In this document: positions 9,561 to 17,918 of the stretch, piece after piece | Layout: each line of letters begins with the position of its first letter | How positions within the stretch are numbered: the stretch's first letter is position 1 | Source of the DNA: Acidobacteriaceae bacterium | GTDB lineage: Bacteria > Acidobacteriota > Terriglobia > Terriglobales > Acidobacteriaceae | DNA: 61,451 nt | NCBI GenBank assembly: GCA_030040425.1 | Contig: JASHTS010000077.1 | Coordinates: 1 to 61,451, forward strand | Reading direction: 5' to 3' | Position numbers and translations under genes: made by a program | The notes under the pieces: generated by a model | The model's database searches: none | Seen by the model: the letters and a program-made list of their open reading frames with translations, nothing else | Told to the model about the DNA's origin: nothing

Positions 9561-9566
9561 ATTATA
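9561..9566 (-). promoter_or_regulatory. candidate -10 element of purS
   Basis: A perfect TATAAT on the minus strand ends 8 nt before the purS ATG, so transcription would begin almost at the start codon, giving a leaderless or near-leaderless mRNA. No good -35 hexamer is found 16-18 bp upstream. Confidence 0.4.
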
Positions 9567-9677
9567 GTATTTCCGGGCATTTTCCCGGAGGACCCCACGC
9601 CCCGGCGCACTTTCCTCCGCGGCCTCGCATTCCGCGCCGGATTTCGATCTCCCCAAGCGAACCAGAAGGACAATGCA

Positions 9678-10238
9678 ATGACCAACTATCTGGAACTGCC
9701 CGTAGGCGACCGCGCACCCGAAGTCTTTCGGGCAGTGATTGAGATTCCCAAGGAAGCAACCCAGAAGTTCGAATACGACAAACAGCTGCACGTATTCAAG
9801 CTCGATCGCAATCTGCACTCGCCGGTGCACTATCCCGGAGATTACGGGTTCATCCCCTCTACCCTCAGCGACGATGGCGATCCGCTGGACGTTCTGGTGC
9901 TGGTGCCGAGCCCCAGCTTTTCCGGCTGCGTGCAGGAGGTGCGCCCCATCGGCCTGCTGGAGATGCTCGACCAAGGCGTGCTCGATGAAAAAGTGCTTGC
10001 CGTGGGCAAGAACAACCCGCGCTACACCAACGTCTGGAACTACACCGATACCTACCCGCACCTGCTGAAAGAAATTACGCACTTCTTTTCCATTTACAAG
10101 GACCTCGAAGGCAAGCGCGTGGAAGTGAAGGGCTGGCGCGACGCGAGCTATGCACGCGACCGCGTAGCACGCGCCATCAAGATGTTTGCCGAAGCAAAGA
10201 CGAAGCACCACGAGACCAAAAAGAAAGCCGTGGTTTAA
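9678..10238 (+). CDS. ppa: inorganic pyrophosphatase, family I
   Basis: A 186-residue soluble family I pyrophosphatase that hydrolyses PPi to two phosphates, driving biosynthetic reactions. Family features are the strand YDKQLHVFKLDR, HYPGDYGFIPSTL, and the signature DGDPLDVLVL with the metal-binding acidic residues; a further Lys/Glu-rich region ETKKKAV ends the protein. The start ATG 9678 follows AGAAGGACAATGCA. Transcribed divergently from purS across about 125 bp, which includes a small hairpin CCGGG/CCCGG at 9573-9588. Confidence 0.95.
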   Translation: MTNYLELPVGDRAPEVFRAVIEIPKEATQKFEYDKQLHVFKLDRNLHSPVHYPGDYGFIPSTLSDDGDPLDVLVLVPSPSFSGCVQEVRPIGLLEMLDQGVLDEKVLAVGKNNPRYTNVWNYTDTYPHLLKEITHFFSIYKDLEGKRVEVKGWRDASYARDRVARAIKMFAEAKTKHHETKKKAVV

Positions 10239-10313
10239 CTCGTGGCCGAGTGGAGCAGCCAGTGAGCGGGTCGCAACGCGGAGCCGATATGACTCCCGTG
10301 CCTGCGAGAGAGT

Positions 10314-11660
10314 TCAATCAGGGATCGAAACGGAAGCGGGCCGGCGCGCTTTCAACGCCGTGGTGAGCCAATAAAGCAGCGGACCGATGAGGGCCACACC
10401 GCTCGAGAACAGCAGTGACGAGGTGTTTCCGATGATCTTCTCGTCGCGCGAAACGTAGAGCGCATATCCAATAAGCAGCGTGGGACCCACGCCCAGCAGG
10501 CAGGCAAAGGGAAAGGCGCCGGCGCGAAACGGGCGCTCGAGCTTCGGCTCGCGCACGCGCAGCACCACCAGCGCGATGAACTCGAGGATAAGGCTGCTTC
10601 CATAGAGCACCAGGTCGATGGAGATGAGGCGCTCAAAGGGCAGCGCCAGCGCCAGCGCCCAGGCCACCGCGCAAACGAGCACGCTTACCCAGGGCACGCC
10701 GCGCCGGTTGCGCCGAAGGAAGACCCGCGGCAGTATCTGGTCTGCGGCCATGGCCAAGGGCAGGCGGGCGTAACTCATCATGAGCGCATTGAACATGCCC
10801 ACGCCGCAAATGATCCCTCCGCCAACCAGAGCCGTGGCCAGAACGGGCCCGCCCAGCGCGCGGCCGGCCAGAGCCCACGAGCCGGTGGTAAAGCCATCGG
10901 GCGAAAGCCCCGCCGCGGCCATAGCCAGGAGCGGAAGAACATACGTGAAGGCCGTCGCGATGGCCGCGCCGATCATCGCCCGCGGATACGTGCGCTGGGG
11001 ATTGTCTACGTCGCGCGCCACGGTGGAGGCATTGTCCCAACCCATGTAATTCCACATGGCGACCAGAATCGCCGTGGAGAACGAAGCGCCCGCTGCCGGC
11101 CTTCCCCAGAAACTCGACGGATGCAGCGTAAATCCGCGCCATAATCCGAACCCGAAGAACACCGCGAACGGCGCCAGCAGCAGCACGCCCAGCTTCACGC
11201 TGTCTTCGCCCACCTCCGGCGCGCCGCGCAGGTTCCAGGCGGTGCAGAGCGCCACAACGGCGAGCTTCCACGCGTAATCTCTCCAGCCGGCGGTGAGCGC
11301 GGGGTTCAGCACGCCCAGGTAAAGAGCAAATATGGAAGGATAGAGCGCCATATCGAAGATGCTCGCGGCGAGCGAGAGCCAGCTCTCCTGGTATCCCCAG
11401 AAGGAGCCCATGGCGCGGCGCACCCACACGTAGAAGCCGCCCTCGGCGGGGATGGCGCCGGCCAGCTCCCCGATCATGAGCGCGGTAGGCAGGCTCCAGA
11501 CGAGCGGCAGGATCAGCAGAATCGCCATAGCACGCGCGTATCCCGCCCCGCCCAGGATGTCTTCGATGCCATACGGACCGCCGGACACCATGAAATAAGT
11601 GGCGGCAATGAGTGGAATCATGCCCATCTTACGCCGCGCCGGCTTCCGCTGTGGGGACAT
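10314..11660 (-). CDS. APC-family amino acid permease
   Basis: About 448 residues with some 12 predicted membrane helices, opening with IAATYFMVSGGPYGIEDILG, the GPYGIE-type glycine-rich TM1 signature of the APC (amino acid-polyamine-organocation) superfamily. It would carry amino acids or amines across the inner membrane by H+ or substrate exchange; substrate not predictable. I chose ATG 11660 (MSPQRKPARRKMG), although the frame extends to 11744 with an unlikely Arg/His-rich leader. A paralogue lies at 54428-55855. The stop faces the end of ppa 75 bp away. Confidence 0.85.
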   Translation of the reverse strand: MSPQRKPARRKMGMIPLIAATYFMVSGGPYGIEDILGGAGYARAMAILLILPLVWSLPTALMIGELAGAIPAEGGFYVWVRRAMGSFWGYQESWLSLAASIFDMALYPSIFALYLGVLNPALTAGWRDYAWKLAVVALCTAWNLRGAPEVGEDSVKLGVLLLAPFAVFFGFGLWRGFTLHPSSFWGRPAAGASFSTAILVAMWNYMGWDNASTVARDVDNPQRTYPRAMIGAAIATAFTYVLPLLAMAAAGLSPDGFTTGSWALAGRALGGPVLATALVGGGIICGVGMFNALMMSYARLPLAMAADQILPRVFLRRNRRGVPWVSVLVCAVAWALALALPFERLISIDLVLYGSSLILEFIALVVLRVREPKLERPFRAGAFPFACLLGVGPTLLIGYALYVSRDEKIIGNTSSLLFSSGVALIGPLLYWLTTALKARRPASVSIPD

Positions 11661-11772
11661 GACAGTGAATCTAACAACCTCTTCGTGGGCTGCAAAGTGG
11701 AAAAGCAGCCTGCGCCGGAGCTCGATCGGCGCTCGCATGCGCACTTCCGGTATAATCCCACTGGAAGACTTC

Positions 11773-11865
11773 GGAGAGATGGCCGAGTGGCTGAAGGCGG
11801 CGGTTTGCTAAACCGTTATAGGGTCAAAAGCTCTATCGGGGGTTCGAATCCCCCTCTCTCCGCCA
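11773..11865 (+). tRNA. tRNA-Ser(GCU)
   Basis: A 93-nt class II tRNA. Acceptor GGAGAGA (11773-11779) pairs with TCTCTCC (11855-11861), followed by discriminator G and an encoded CCA. The anticodon loop TTGCTAA carries GCT, reading serine AGC/AGU. A long variable arm and the T-loop TTCGAAT are present. The gene sits between the permease and the padR-ADOP pair. Confidence 0.97.
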
Positions 11866-12213
11866 GCAAGTCAAGTATTTTCTTTAGATTCTTATAATCC
11901 TTGAACTCAGCGTCTATCGGAACACTTGAAAGTTTCTGTCGTCTCCGAGTAGCCATCTGTTTCCTGAATTCTCCCGATTTTTCCAGCTAAATCGAGCTAA
12001 GCCGTAATCCGAAGTTGTCCCTCACTGCTGCGGTGGCGAGCGGATCGCAAAGCAGAACCGCCTGCTTGAAATCGAGCGCCAACTGGGGATCGAAGGTGCG
12101 CTCCGCGAGGGCGAGCATTCACAAACGCTGGAAGAGGCGATCGACCGCGCACCGGTTGACATTCTGCCTATCATGCCCCAATCTATAGGCAGGCAATCAA
12201 CAGGAGAGAAACG
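11866..12213 (+). other. intergenic region after tRNA-Ser with a possible coding remnant
   Basis: No intact gene. The first 160 bp are AT-richer than the surroundings. From 12041 one plus-strand frame reads RIAKQNRLLEIERQLGIEG and continues with charged, amphipathic sequence to about 12170 without an upstream start, which may be the tail of a decayed gene. The last 60 bp hold the padR promoter and operator candidate. Confidence 0.35.
12156..12192 (+). promoter_or_regulatory. padR promoter with overlapping palindromic operator candidate
   Basis: A perfect -35 TTGACA occupies 12156-12161. An 8-bp inverted repeat, CTGCCTAT (12164-12171) and ATAGGCAG (12185-12192), covers the spacer and the -10 area. 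It lies 21 bp before the padR GTG. PadR proteins commonly bind such palindromes in their own promoters, so autoregulation is likely but inferred. Confidence 0.45.
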
Positions 12214-12552
12214 GTGCCGGAAAACAAATCGGATGTATTGCAGGGAACGCTGGATCTGATGGTGCTGAAGACTCTTGAGTCGATGGGCGCGCTGCACGGC
12301 TATGGCATCGCACGGCGGATCGAACAAGTGAGCGGAAATGCGGTCAGTCTCAACCAGGGAACGATCTATCCGGCTCTCCTGCGCCTGGAACAGCGCAGAT
12401 GGGTAAGAAGCGAGTGGGGCACTTCGGAAACCGGACGTCGCGCCAGGTTCTACTCGCTCACCCGCCGAGGGCGAAAGCAGATCGAGCAAGAGACTGAGAA
12501 CTGGGAGCGCGTCGCCGCCACCATGGCGCGCTTCCTTGCCCCGTCGAATTAG
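12214..12552 (+). CDS. PadR-family transcriptional regulator (acidobacterial type)
   Basis: A 112-residue winged-helix repressor. It begins with GTG 12214 five bases after AGGAGAG. LQGTLDLMVLKTLESMG, HGYGIARRIEQ and NQGTIYPALLRLEQRRWV are the PadR wing-helix core, and the C-terminal helix EQETENWERVAATM provides the dimer interface. It lies 9 bp upstream of the ADOP permease; this pairing is characteristic of Acidobacteria (families known as padR_acidobact and ADOP). It probably represses the two-gene operon from the palindrome overlapping its promoter. The inducer is unknown. Confidence 0.92.
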   Translation: MPENKSDVLQGTLDLMVLKTLESMGALHGYGIARRIEQVSGNAVSLNQGTIYPALLRLEQRRWVRSEWGTSETGRRARFYSLTRRGRKQIEQETENWERVAATMARFLAPSN

Positions 12553-12561
12553 GAGGCGATC

Positions 12562-15261
12562 ATGGATTGGCTCCGCATTCTTCTCAGCCGCTGCGCGGCA
12601 CTCTTCCGTGGCAAAAAGCTCGATGCCGCTCTCGACGAAGAGCTGCGTGCGCACATCGAGTTGGCGGTTGAGGAAAATCGCAGGCGCGGCATGAATGACC
12701 GGGAAGCGCGCACCGCCGCGCTGCGCGCGTTTGGCGGGGTCACACAGATTCGCGAGGGCTATCGCATGCAGCGCGGCTTGCCGTGGCTGGAAGAGACCGC
12801 TCGCGATCTTCGCTTCGCCTCGCGGCAGTTGCGCAAGTCACCCGGTTTCGCGCTCACCGCCATACTTACACTCTCGCTGGGCATTGGCGCGGTCACCTCA
12901 GTCTTCAGCGTGATCAATGCGGTGTTGCTCAAGCCCTTTGCCTTTCGCGATCCCGGCCGCCTGGTTGTGATGCGCGAGGCGGTAGAAGACGAGGAGAGCA
13001 GGGAGTGGCAGGCCATTCCCGATAATTACCGGCATTTCCTGCGCTTGAAGAAAGATGCGGCGACCCTCGAAGACGCCGCGATTTTTGCTCAACGCGGGCT
13101 GAGCGTCTCTCGCGGCGAAGATCACCCACGCATCGCCGGCGCGGTGATCGCTTCGCCCAACATTTTCCGGTTGCTTGGCGTTCAACCCATCCTGGGCCGG
13201 GATTTTGTAGAAGACGACGCTCGGCAGGGCGCTGAAAGCGTCGTGATTTTAAGTTATGGAAGCTGGCAGGCATGGTTTGCGCGCGATCCAGCGGTGATTG
13301 GCAAAACGCTGCAAATCGATGGCCATCCAACCACGGTGATCGGCGTGCTGCCGCCGGGGATGCGATTTCCGCAGATCGCGCTGGCGCCGAAGATCGCCTT
13401 TCAGGACGCCCCGGGCGACACTCAGCTCTTTGAACCGCTGACGCCCAGCGAGCACGACCTGACTGCGGATATGGGTGACTTCGACTACAAGGCGGTTGCC
13501 CGGCTCAAACCCGGCGTGACACTGGCACAGGTGAACGCCGAGTTGGAGACCATGCAGAAGGCGTACACGCTTTTCGCCCACCTGCCCTTTCATTTTGGAA
13601 TCGCGCTCACGCCATTGGCAAAGGATGTCACCTCGAGCGTGAGCGGCGCACTTTGGCTGCTGTTTGCGGCGGTGGGTGCGGTGTTGCTGATTGCGTGCGT
13701 CAACCTTGCCAATCTGCAACTGGCGCGCGCCGTCAATGCGGAACGCGAGACTGCGGTGCGAGCCGCACTGGGCGCAAGCCGCGGTCAGCTCGTGAGGTCG
13801 CGCCTGGCCGAGAGCGTGGTGCTGGCGGTGGTTGGGGGCGCGGCCGGAACAGCGCTCGCTTTCGGCGGCGTGCGCCTGTTGATTGCTTTGGCGCCTGCGA
13901 ATATCCCGCGCCTGGATGAGGTGCGGGTTAGCCTGCCGGTTCTCGTCTTCAGCGGCGTCCTGTCGATGGCAGCGGCAATCACCTTCGGCATGTTGCCCGC
14001 CCTACGTTCCCTTCGCGTTGCTCCGCAAGCGGCGCTGCAGGCAAGCTCCGCTCGCGCGGCGAATACGCAGGAAAGCACCCGGTCGCGCAGCCTGATGGTG
14101 GCGGCACAGGTGGCTTGCACCGTTGTCCTGCTCAGCGTTACTTCGCTGGTGCTGCGCAGCCTTTCGCATCTTCTGCGGCAGGACCGCGGCTTCGATGCAA
14201 GCCATGTGACGCTCGCACAGACCGACCTGTTCGCGCCGCGTTATAACGACGACAGTGCCAAGGGAGCTGCGGCCCGGCTCTCCTTTGTCGATGGCGTCCT
14301 CAGGTCTCTGGGTCAGCTGCCCGCCGTTCAGTCGGTGGCTGTGACCAGCGTGACGCCGCTGACCGGGGAAAACTGGGTGGATAATATTTCCCGGCCCGAC
14401 CATCCGGTTCCCGCTGGAAAAGAGCCGATGGTCAACGTGCGTTGGATCAACCCCGGTTATCTGCCCACCCTGCGGAGCCCGCTTGTCGCCGGACGCAACA
14501 TCACCGCGGCCGACCGCGCCAATCCTTATGTGGCGCTCATCTCGGAGAGGACCGCGCGGGAAGCCTTTCCCGGCGAAAATCCCATCGGGCGAACGATCGT
14601 TAACCTTGTGCCGGACGACAAGCATCCGATCAAGGTGATCGGAATCGTCGCCGACGCGCGCATCAACGGGCTTAAGGACGATGCCGCCATTGTCTATCTG
14701 CCCTACTGGGCTTACACGCCGCTGACGCTGTCATTCCTGGTGCGCAGCTCACAACCCAGCGATGCACTGATTCCCGAAATGCGGCGCGCAATCTGGCAGA
14801 TCGATCCGCAGGTTCCCATTCCGATGCTCAAGTCCATGGATGAACAGATCAGCGATTCCGTGGCGTCCGAACGCTTCCAGGCGATACTGCTGAGTGGTTT
14901 CGGAGCCGCGGCCTTGTTCCTGGCTTTGCTCGGCGTCTACGGAGTGCTCGCATATTCAGTCACGCTGCGCCGGCAGGAGTTCGGCATTCGCATCGCCCTG
15001 GGCTCAGGCAAGAGCTCTCTCATCGGGCTGGTGCTGCGGCAGGCCGCCTATCCCGTTCTGCTGGGCACAGGTGTGGGACTCACGATGGCTGTGATCGCGC
15101 TGCGCTGGGTCCGGAGTCAGCTTTATCAAACGCCCGCCGCGGACCCGCTCGCAGTTGGCGGCAGCGTGCTGTTGCTCTTGGCCTGCGCCGGTATAGCGGC
15201 GATCGTTCCGGCCCGCCGTGCGGCATCCACTGACCCGATGCGAGCGCTGCGAATGGAGTAG
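12562..15261 (+). CDS. ADOP-family FtsX/MacB-like permease
   Basis: An 899-residue permease of the 'acidobacterial duplicated orphan permease' type. A cytoplasmic N-terminal region (about 1-90, with LRAHIELAVEENRRRGM) precedes a MacB-like first helix LTAILTLSLGIGAVTSVFSV, a periplasmic core domain, an FtsX three-helix block (about 355-480), a second periplasmic domain and a final FtsX block with EFGIRIALGSGK. No ATPase gene is adjacent, as typical for this family, so its energy source and substrate are unknown; mechanotransmission or efflux roles are inferred from MacB. RBS AGGAGG at 12551-12556. Confidence 0.92.
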   Translation: MDWLRILLSRCAALFRGKKLDAALDEELRAHIELAVEENRRRGMNDREARTAALRAFGGVTQIREGYRMQRGLPWLEETARDLRFASRQLRKSPGFALTAILTLSLGIGAVTSVFSVINAVLLKPFAFRDPGRLVVMREAVEDEESREWQAIPDNYRHFLRLKKDAATLEDAAIFAQRGLSVSRGEDHPRIAGAVIASPNIFRLLGVQPILGRDFVEDDARQGAESVVILSYGSWQAWFARDPAVIGKTLQIDGHPTTVIGVLPPGMRFPQIALAPKIAFQDAPGDTQLFEPLTPSEHDLTADMGDFDYKAVARLKPGVTLAQVNAELETMQKAYTLFAHLPFHFGIALTPLAKDVTSSVSGALWLLFAAVGAVLLIACVNLANLQLARAVNAERETAVRAALGASRGQLVRSRLAESVVLAVVGGAAGTALAFGGVRLLIALAPANIPRLDEVRVSLPVLVFSGVLSMAAAITFGMLPALRSLRVAPQAALQASSARAANTQESTRSRSLMVAAQVACTVVLLSVTSLVLRSLSHLLRQDRGFDASHVTLAQTDLFAPRYNDDSAKGAAARLSFVDGVLRSLGQLPAVQSVAVTSVTPLTGENWVDNISRPDHPVPAGKEPMVNVRWINPGYLPTLRSPLVAGRNITAADRANPYVALISERTAREAFPGENPIGRTIVNLVPDDKHPIKVIGIVADARINGLKDDAAIVYLPYWAYTPLTLSFLVRSSQPSDALIPEMRRAIWQIDPQVPIPMLKSMDEQISDSVASERFQAILLSGFGAAALFLALLGVYGVLAYSVTLRRQEFGIRIALGSGKSSLIGLVLRQAAYPVLLGTGVGLTMAVIALRWVRSQLYQTPAADPLAVGGSVLLLLACAGIAAIVPARRAASTDPMRALRME

Positions 15262-15320
15262 GAGTTGACGGAAGATGCGAGTCCGCATTCCGCCTCAACG
15301 CCTCACCAATCCGATAACCT

Positions 15321-15842
15321 CTACTTTTTGGCGGAAGGCGGAAGCATTCCGTTCAGTCGCAGATAGCTTGCCATCTGGGAGTAATGGTCCTCGAGGTCAT
15401 CCGTCAACTCGACGAGTGCACGCGCACGCGGCTTCTTCACTCCGTGGAAATAGGTGATGGTTGCGCCCAGGCTTGAGTCTTGCAACCCGTCCAGTGCCGC
15501 CTGGCAGGTGTCGAAGGATTGCTTGAGAATCGGTATCAGCTGGTCCTTCGGGGTCGTGTCCGTGACCGCCGGTCCATGACCCGGGCCGTCCCCGGAGAGC
15601 ATGCCACAGGTGCCAAAGTTCGCCTGGATGACATGCGAGACGATCTTCCCGTAGGTCCACTGATCCGGAGTCGGATGATACCCGTACTTGTCCGCCGGCA
15701 TCTGTTCGGCTGCAGCGACAATATAGCTGGACTGGCGCTGAAAGATCTCCTTCGCGCTCGCCACTACCGGGTTCGACGCGTCCTGCGCAAACGCACATGC
15801 CGAAGCCGCCGCGAGCACAAGCCATCCCGTTCCAAGTCTCAT
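15321..15842 (-). CDS. secreted DinB-family protein
   Basis: A 173-residue protein with a Sec signal peptide (MRLGTGWLVLAAASACAFAQ) followed by a DinB/YfiT four-helix domain. The putative metal-binding histidines are in YGKIVSHVIQ and in DLEDHYSQMASYL, typical of DinB proteins, many of which are metal-dependent thiol S-transferases. Most DinB proteins are cytoplasmic, so the export signal is notable. The gene converges on the ADOP permease with a 59-bp gap. Function cannot be refined further. Confidence 0.8.
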   Translation of the reverse strand: MRLGTGWLVLAAASACAFAQDASNPVVASAKEIFQRQSSYIVAAAEQMPADKYGYHPTPDQWTYGKIVSHVIQANFGTCGMLSGDGPGHGPAVTDTTPKDQLIPILKQSFDTCQAALDGLQDSSLGATITYFHGVKKPRARALVELTDDLEDHYSQMASYLRLNGMLPPSAKK

Positions 15843-16146
15843 CGCGCTACCTCAGACTCATCTTACCTCTTGGTCGCGCCAGAAAGGGCTCAGCGTGGCA
15901 GCGAGATTTTTGCTTCTATCCTTTGTATCCGGAACTCGGCTCTGCGCCGGCAACCCGAAAGCGGTCTGGGCTTTCCCCGAGACTTGCCACCTACCGTTTT
16001 TCGTCACTGAACCGATGGTGCACGCCAGGTGCGGCAATCTGCCGGGAAACCTGCGCTGCGCGCGACCATGCTGAGGACCGGCGTGAAAATTCAGTTGAAC
16101 TTGAATTATTGCCTTTGAAGTTGGAAAATCTCATCCGGAGCCGTGA
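15843..16146. other. intergenic region between DinB gene and sulfatase
   Basis: About 300 bp containing both divergent promoters. I see no convincing consensus promoter, RNA or reading frame. The sulfatase ribosome site GGAG lies at 16137-16140. Confidence 0.4.
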
Positions 16147-17610
16147 ATGACCGTCAATCGACGCAAGTTTCTGCTGAGAACAGCGGCTGCCGCCGCGCAG
16201 GCGGGTGTGACGGCCGGTTTATCTTTCGGCGAAAAGGCGCAGCGGGTCCAAACGGGTGATCCCGAAGCTCCCGCCGCGAAGCCGAATATCGTAATCTTTC
16301 ACTCCGACCAGTTTCGTTGGGATTTTATCGGCGCCAATGGGTTGAACAGCGCGACGCATACACCAAATCTGGACGCGCTGGCTTCAAGAGGAACAAACTT
16401 CACGCATGCGGTCACCAATCAGCCGGTGTGCGCGCCTTCGCGTTCCGTGCTGCTCACCGGCATGTACGCAACTGAGACCGGCGTGTGGCACAACGGCCTG
16501 GGGCTAAGACAGGATTTGCCCACGCTGGCGACAGAACTGCGCAAGGCCGGCTATACCGCGAACTACATTGGCAAATGGCATCTCGCGCCCGGGTCGGAGA
16601 GCCGGGGCGGAGGCCGAGGCGCCGTGAAGCCTGAATTTCGGGGCGGCTTCGACGACTTCTGGGAAGCATCGAACGAGCTCGAGTGGTCAAGCCATCCTTA
16701 CGAAGGAACCATTTGGGACCGTGATGGGAACCCGATTGCGTTCAAGAACGAGTATCGCGTCGACTTCATCACCGATCGCGCGGAAAAGTTTCTGCGGCAA
16801 ACGCATGAAAAGCCATTCCTGCTGATGATCTCCCAGCTCGAGCCGCACCAGCAAAACGATCTCGGACGCATGGTGGGGCCGCAAGGTTCCGCGGAGCGTT
16901 TTGCCGACGCGTTTGTGCCCGCCGACCTGCGCAGCTCTCCAGGAGACTGGCATAAACAGCTGCCGGACTACTACGGAGCCTGCGAAAGCATTGACGCTTC
17001 GGCGGGCCGCGTGCGCAAGATTCTCGACGAAGAGAACCTCACCGCAAACACCATCTTCCTTTTTCTCAGCGACCACGGTTGCCACTTCATGACGCGTAAT
17101 CAGGAGTACAAGCGGAGCGCTCACAACAGCAGCATACGTGTTCCCTTGCTCATCGATGGTCCGGGATTCGAGCGTGCGCAGCAGATTCAGGAGCTGGTCG
17201 GCATGGTGGACATTGCACCCACGCTCCTGGAGGCGGCGGGCGCGTCTGCGCCGGCAACGATGAAGGGGCGGAGTTTTCTGCCGCTTCTGCGCGATCCCCA
17301 GGCGCGCCGTGACTGGCCGAATCGGCAGCTGATCCAAATCAGTGAATCGATGACGGGGCGTGCGATCCGGACAAGAGAGTGGACTTATTGTGTGGCAGAT
17401 CCAACCGGCGCCACGGACAAGCCGGCGAGCGACAACTATCACGAATACCAACTGTACGATCAGAAAAATGATCCGCACGAACTCGTCAATCTCACCGGAC
17501 GCAAAGAGTATCGCGAAGTTGCTGATGGGTTGAGCGGCCAGCTCAAGGAGTTGATGCTGCAAGGGGGCGAAGCAGAGCCCACGTTTGAACCGGCAAAACT
17601 ATATCCGTGA
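16147..17610 (+). CDS. Tat-exported sulfatase (arylsulfatase A family)
   Basis: A 487-residue sulfatase that would remove sulfate esters from sugars or polysaccharides. A twin-arginine signal NRRKFLLRTAAAAAQAG is present at the N terminus, so it is exported folded. The catalytic motif CAPSRSVLLTG (Cys95) follows the C-x-P-S-R rule; this Cys is converted to formylglycine by an anaerobic-type or FGE maturase that is not in this window. Metal-site motifs IVIFHSDQFRWD, GKWHLAP and FLSDHGCHF are visible. An isolated gene next to secreted carbohydrate enzymes, suggesting work on sulfated glycans. Confidence 0.93.
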   Translation: MTVNRRKFLLRTAAAAAQAGVTAGLSFGEKAQRVQTGDPEAPAAKPNIVIFHSDQFRWDFIGANGLNSATHTPNLDALASRGTNFTHAVTNQPVCAPSRSVLLTGMYATETGVWHNGLGLRQDLPTLATELRKAGYTANYIGKWHLAPGSESRGGGRGAVKPEFRGGFDDFWEASNELEWSSHPYEGTIWDRDGNPIAFKNEYRVDFITDRAEKFLRQTHEKPFLLMISQLEPHQQNDLGRMVGPQGSAERFADAFVPADLRSSPGDWHKQLPDYYGACESIDASAGRVRKILDEENLTANTIFLFLSDHGCHFMTRNQEYKRSAHNSSIRVPLLIDGPGFERAQQIQELVGMVDIAPTLLEAAGASAPATMKGRSFLPLLRDPQARRDWPNRQLIQISESMTGRAIRTREWTYCVADPTGATDKPASDNYHEYQLYDQKNDPHELVNLTGRKEYREVADGLSGQLKELMLQGGEAEPTFEPAKLYP

Positions 17611-17918
17611 GGGGTCACTCGGCCTGGTCTTATCGATTGAATTGCGCCCCGTGCCAGAATGCGCTCGAATGGTTCATTCCATGCGATCCGCGGTTAGTTG
17701 ACTTCTGCGTGTACCACTAAGGTCATAGGGTAGAGGGAAGCTTTTTCCCAAAGAGAAACAGAAGCTATGGTAGGCTTGGTGCGTATTCCGGGCAAATAGA
17801 ACTTCTGGGACTCCCCACCGGCCTCAGGCAGCGTCGCATCTTGCAAGGTCGCGCCCGTTCCCTCGGAACAAGTGCTGACGGATGTCCCTGACCACATTCT
17901 GTCAGGAGTGAATGGGCC
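17611..17918 (+). other. intergenic leader of the NHL/Ig protein gene
   Basis: No gene. The AGGAG ribosome site at 17904-17908 precedes ATG 17919. A weak hairpin with arms GGGAA and TTCCC lies near 17733-17747. No consensus promoter is evident. Confidence 0.35.

Noticed and set aside
11773-12213. tRNA-Ser as an integration site for a genomic island
   Set aside because: No repeat of the tRNA 3' end, integrase or phage gene found downstream.
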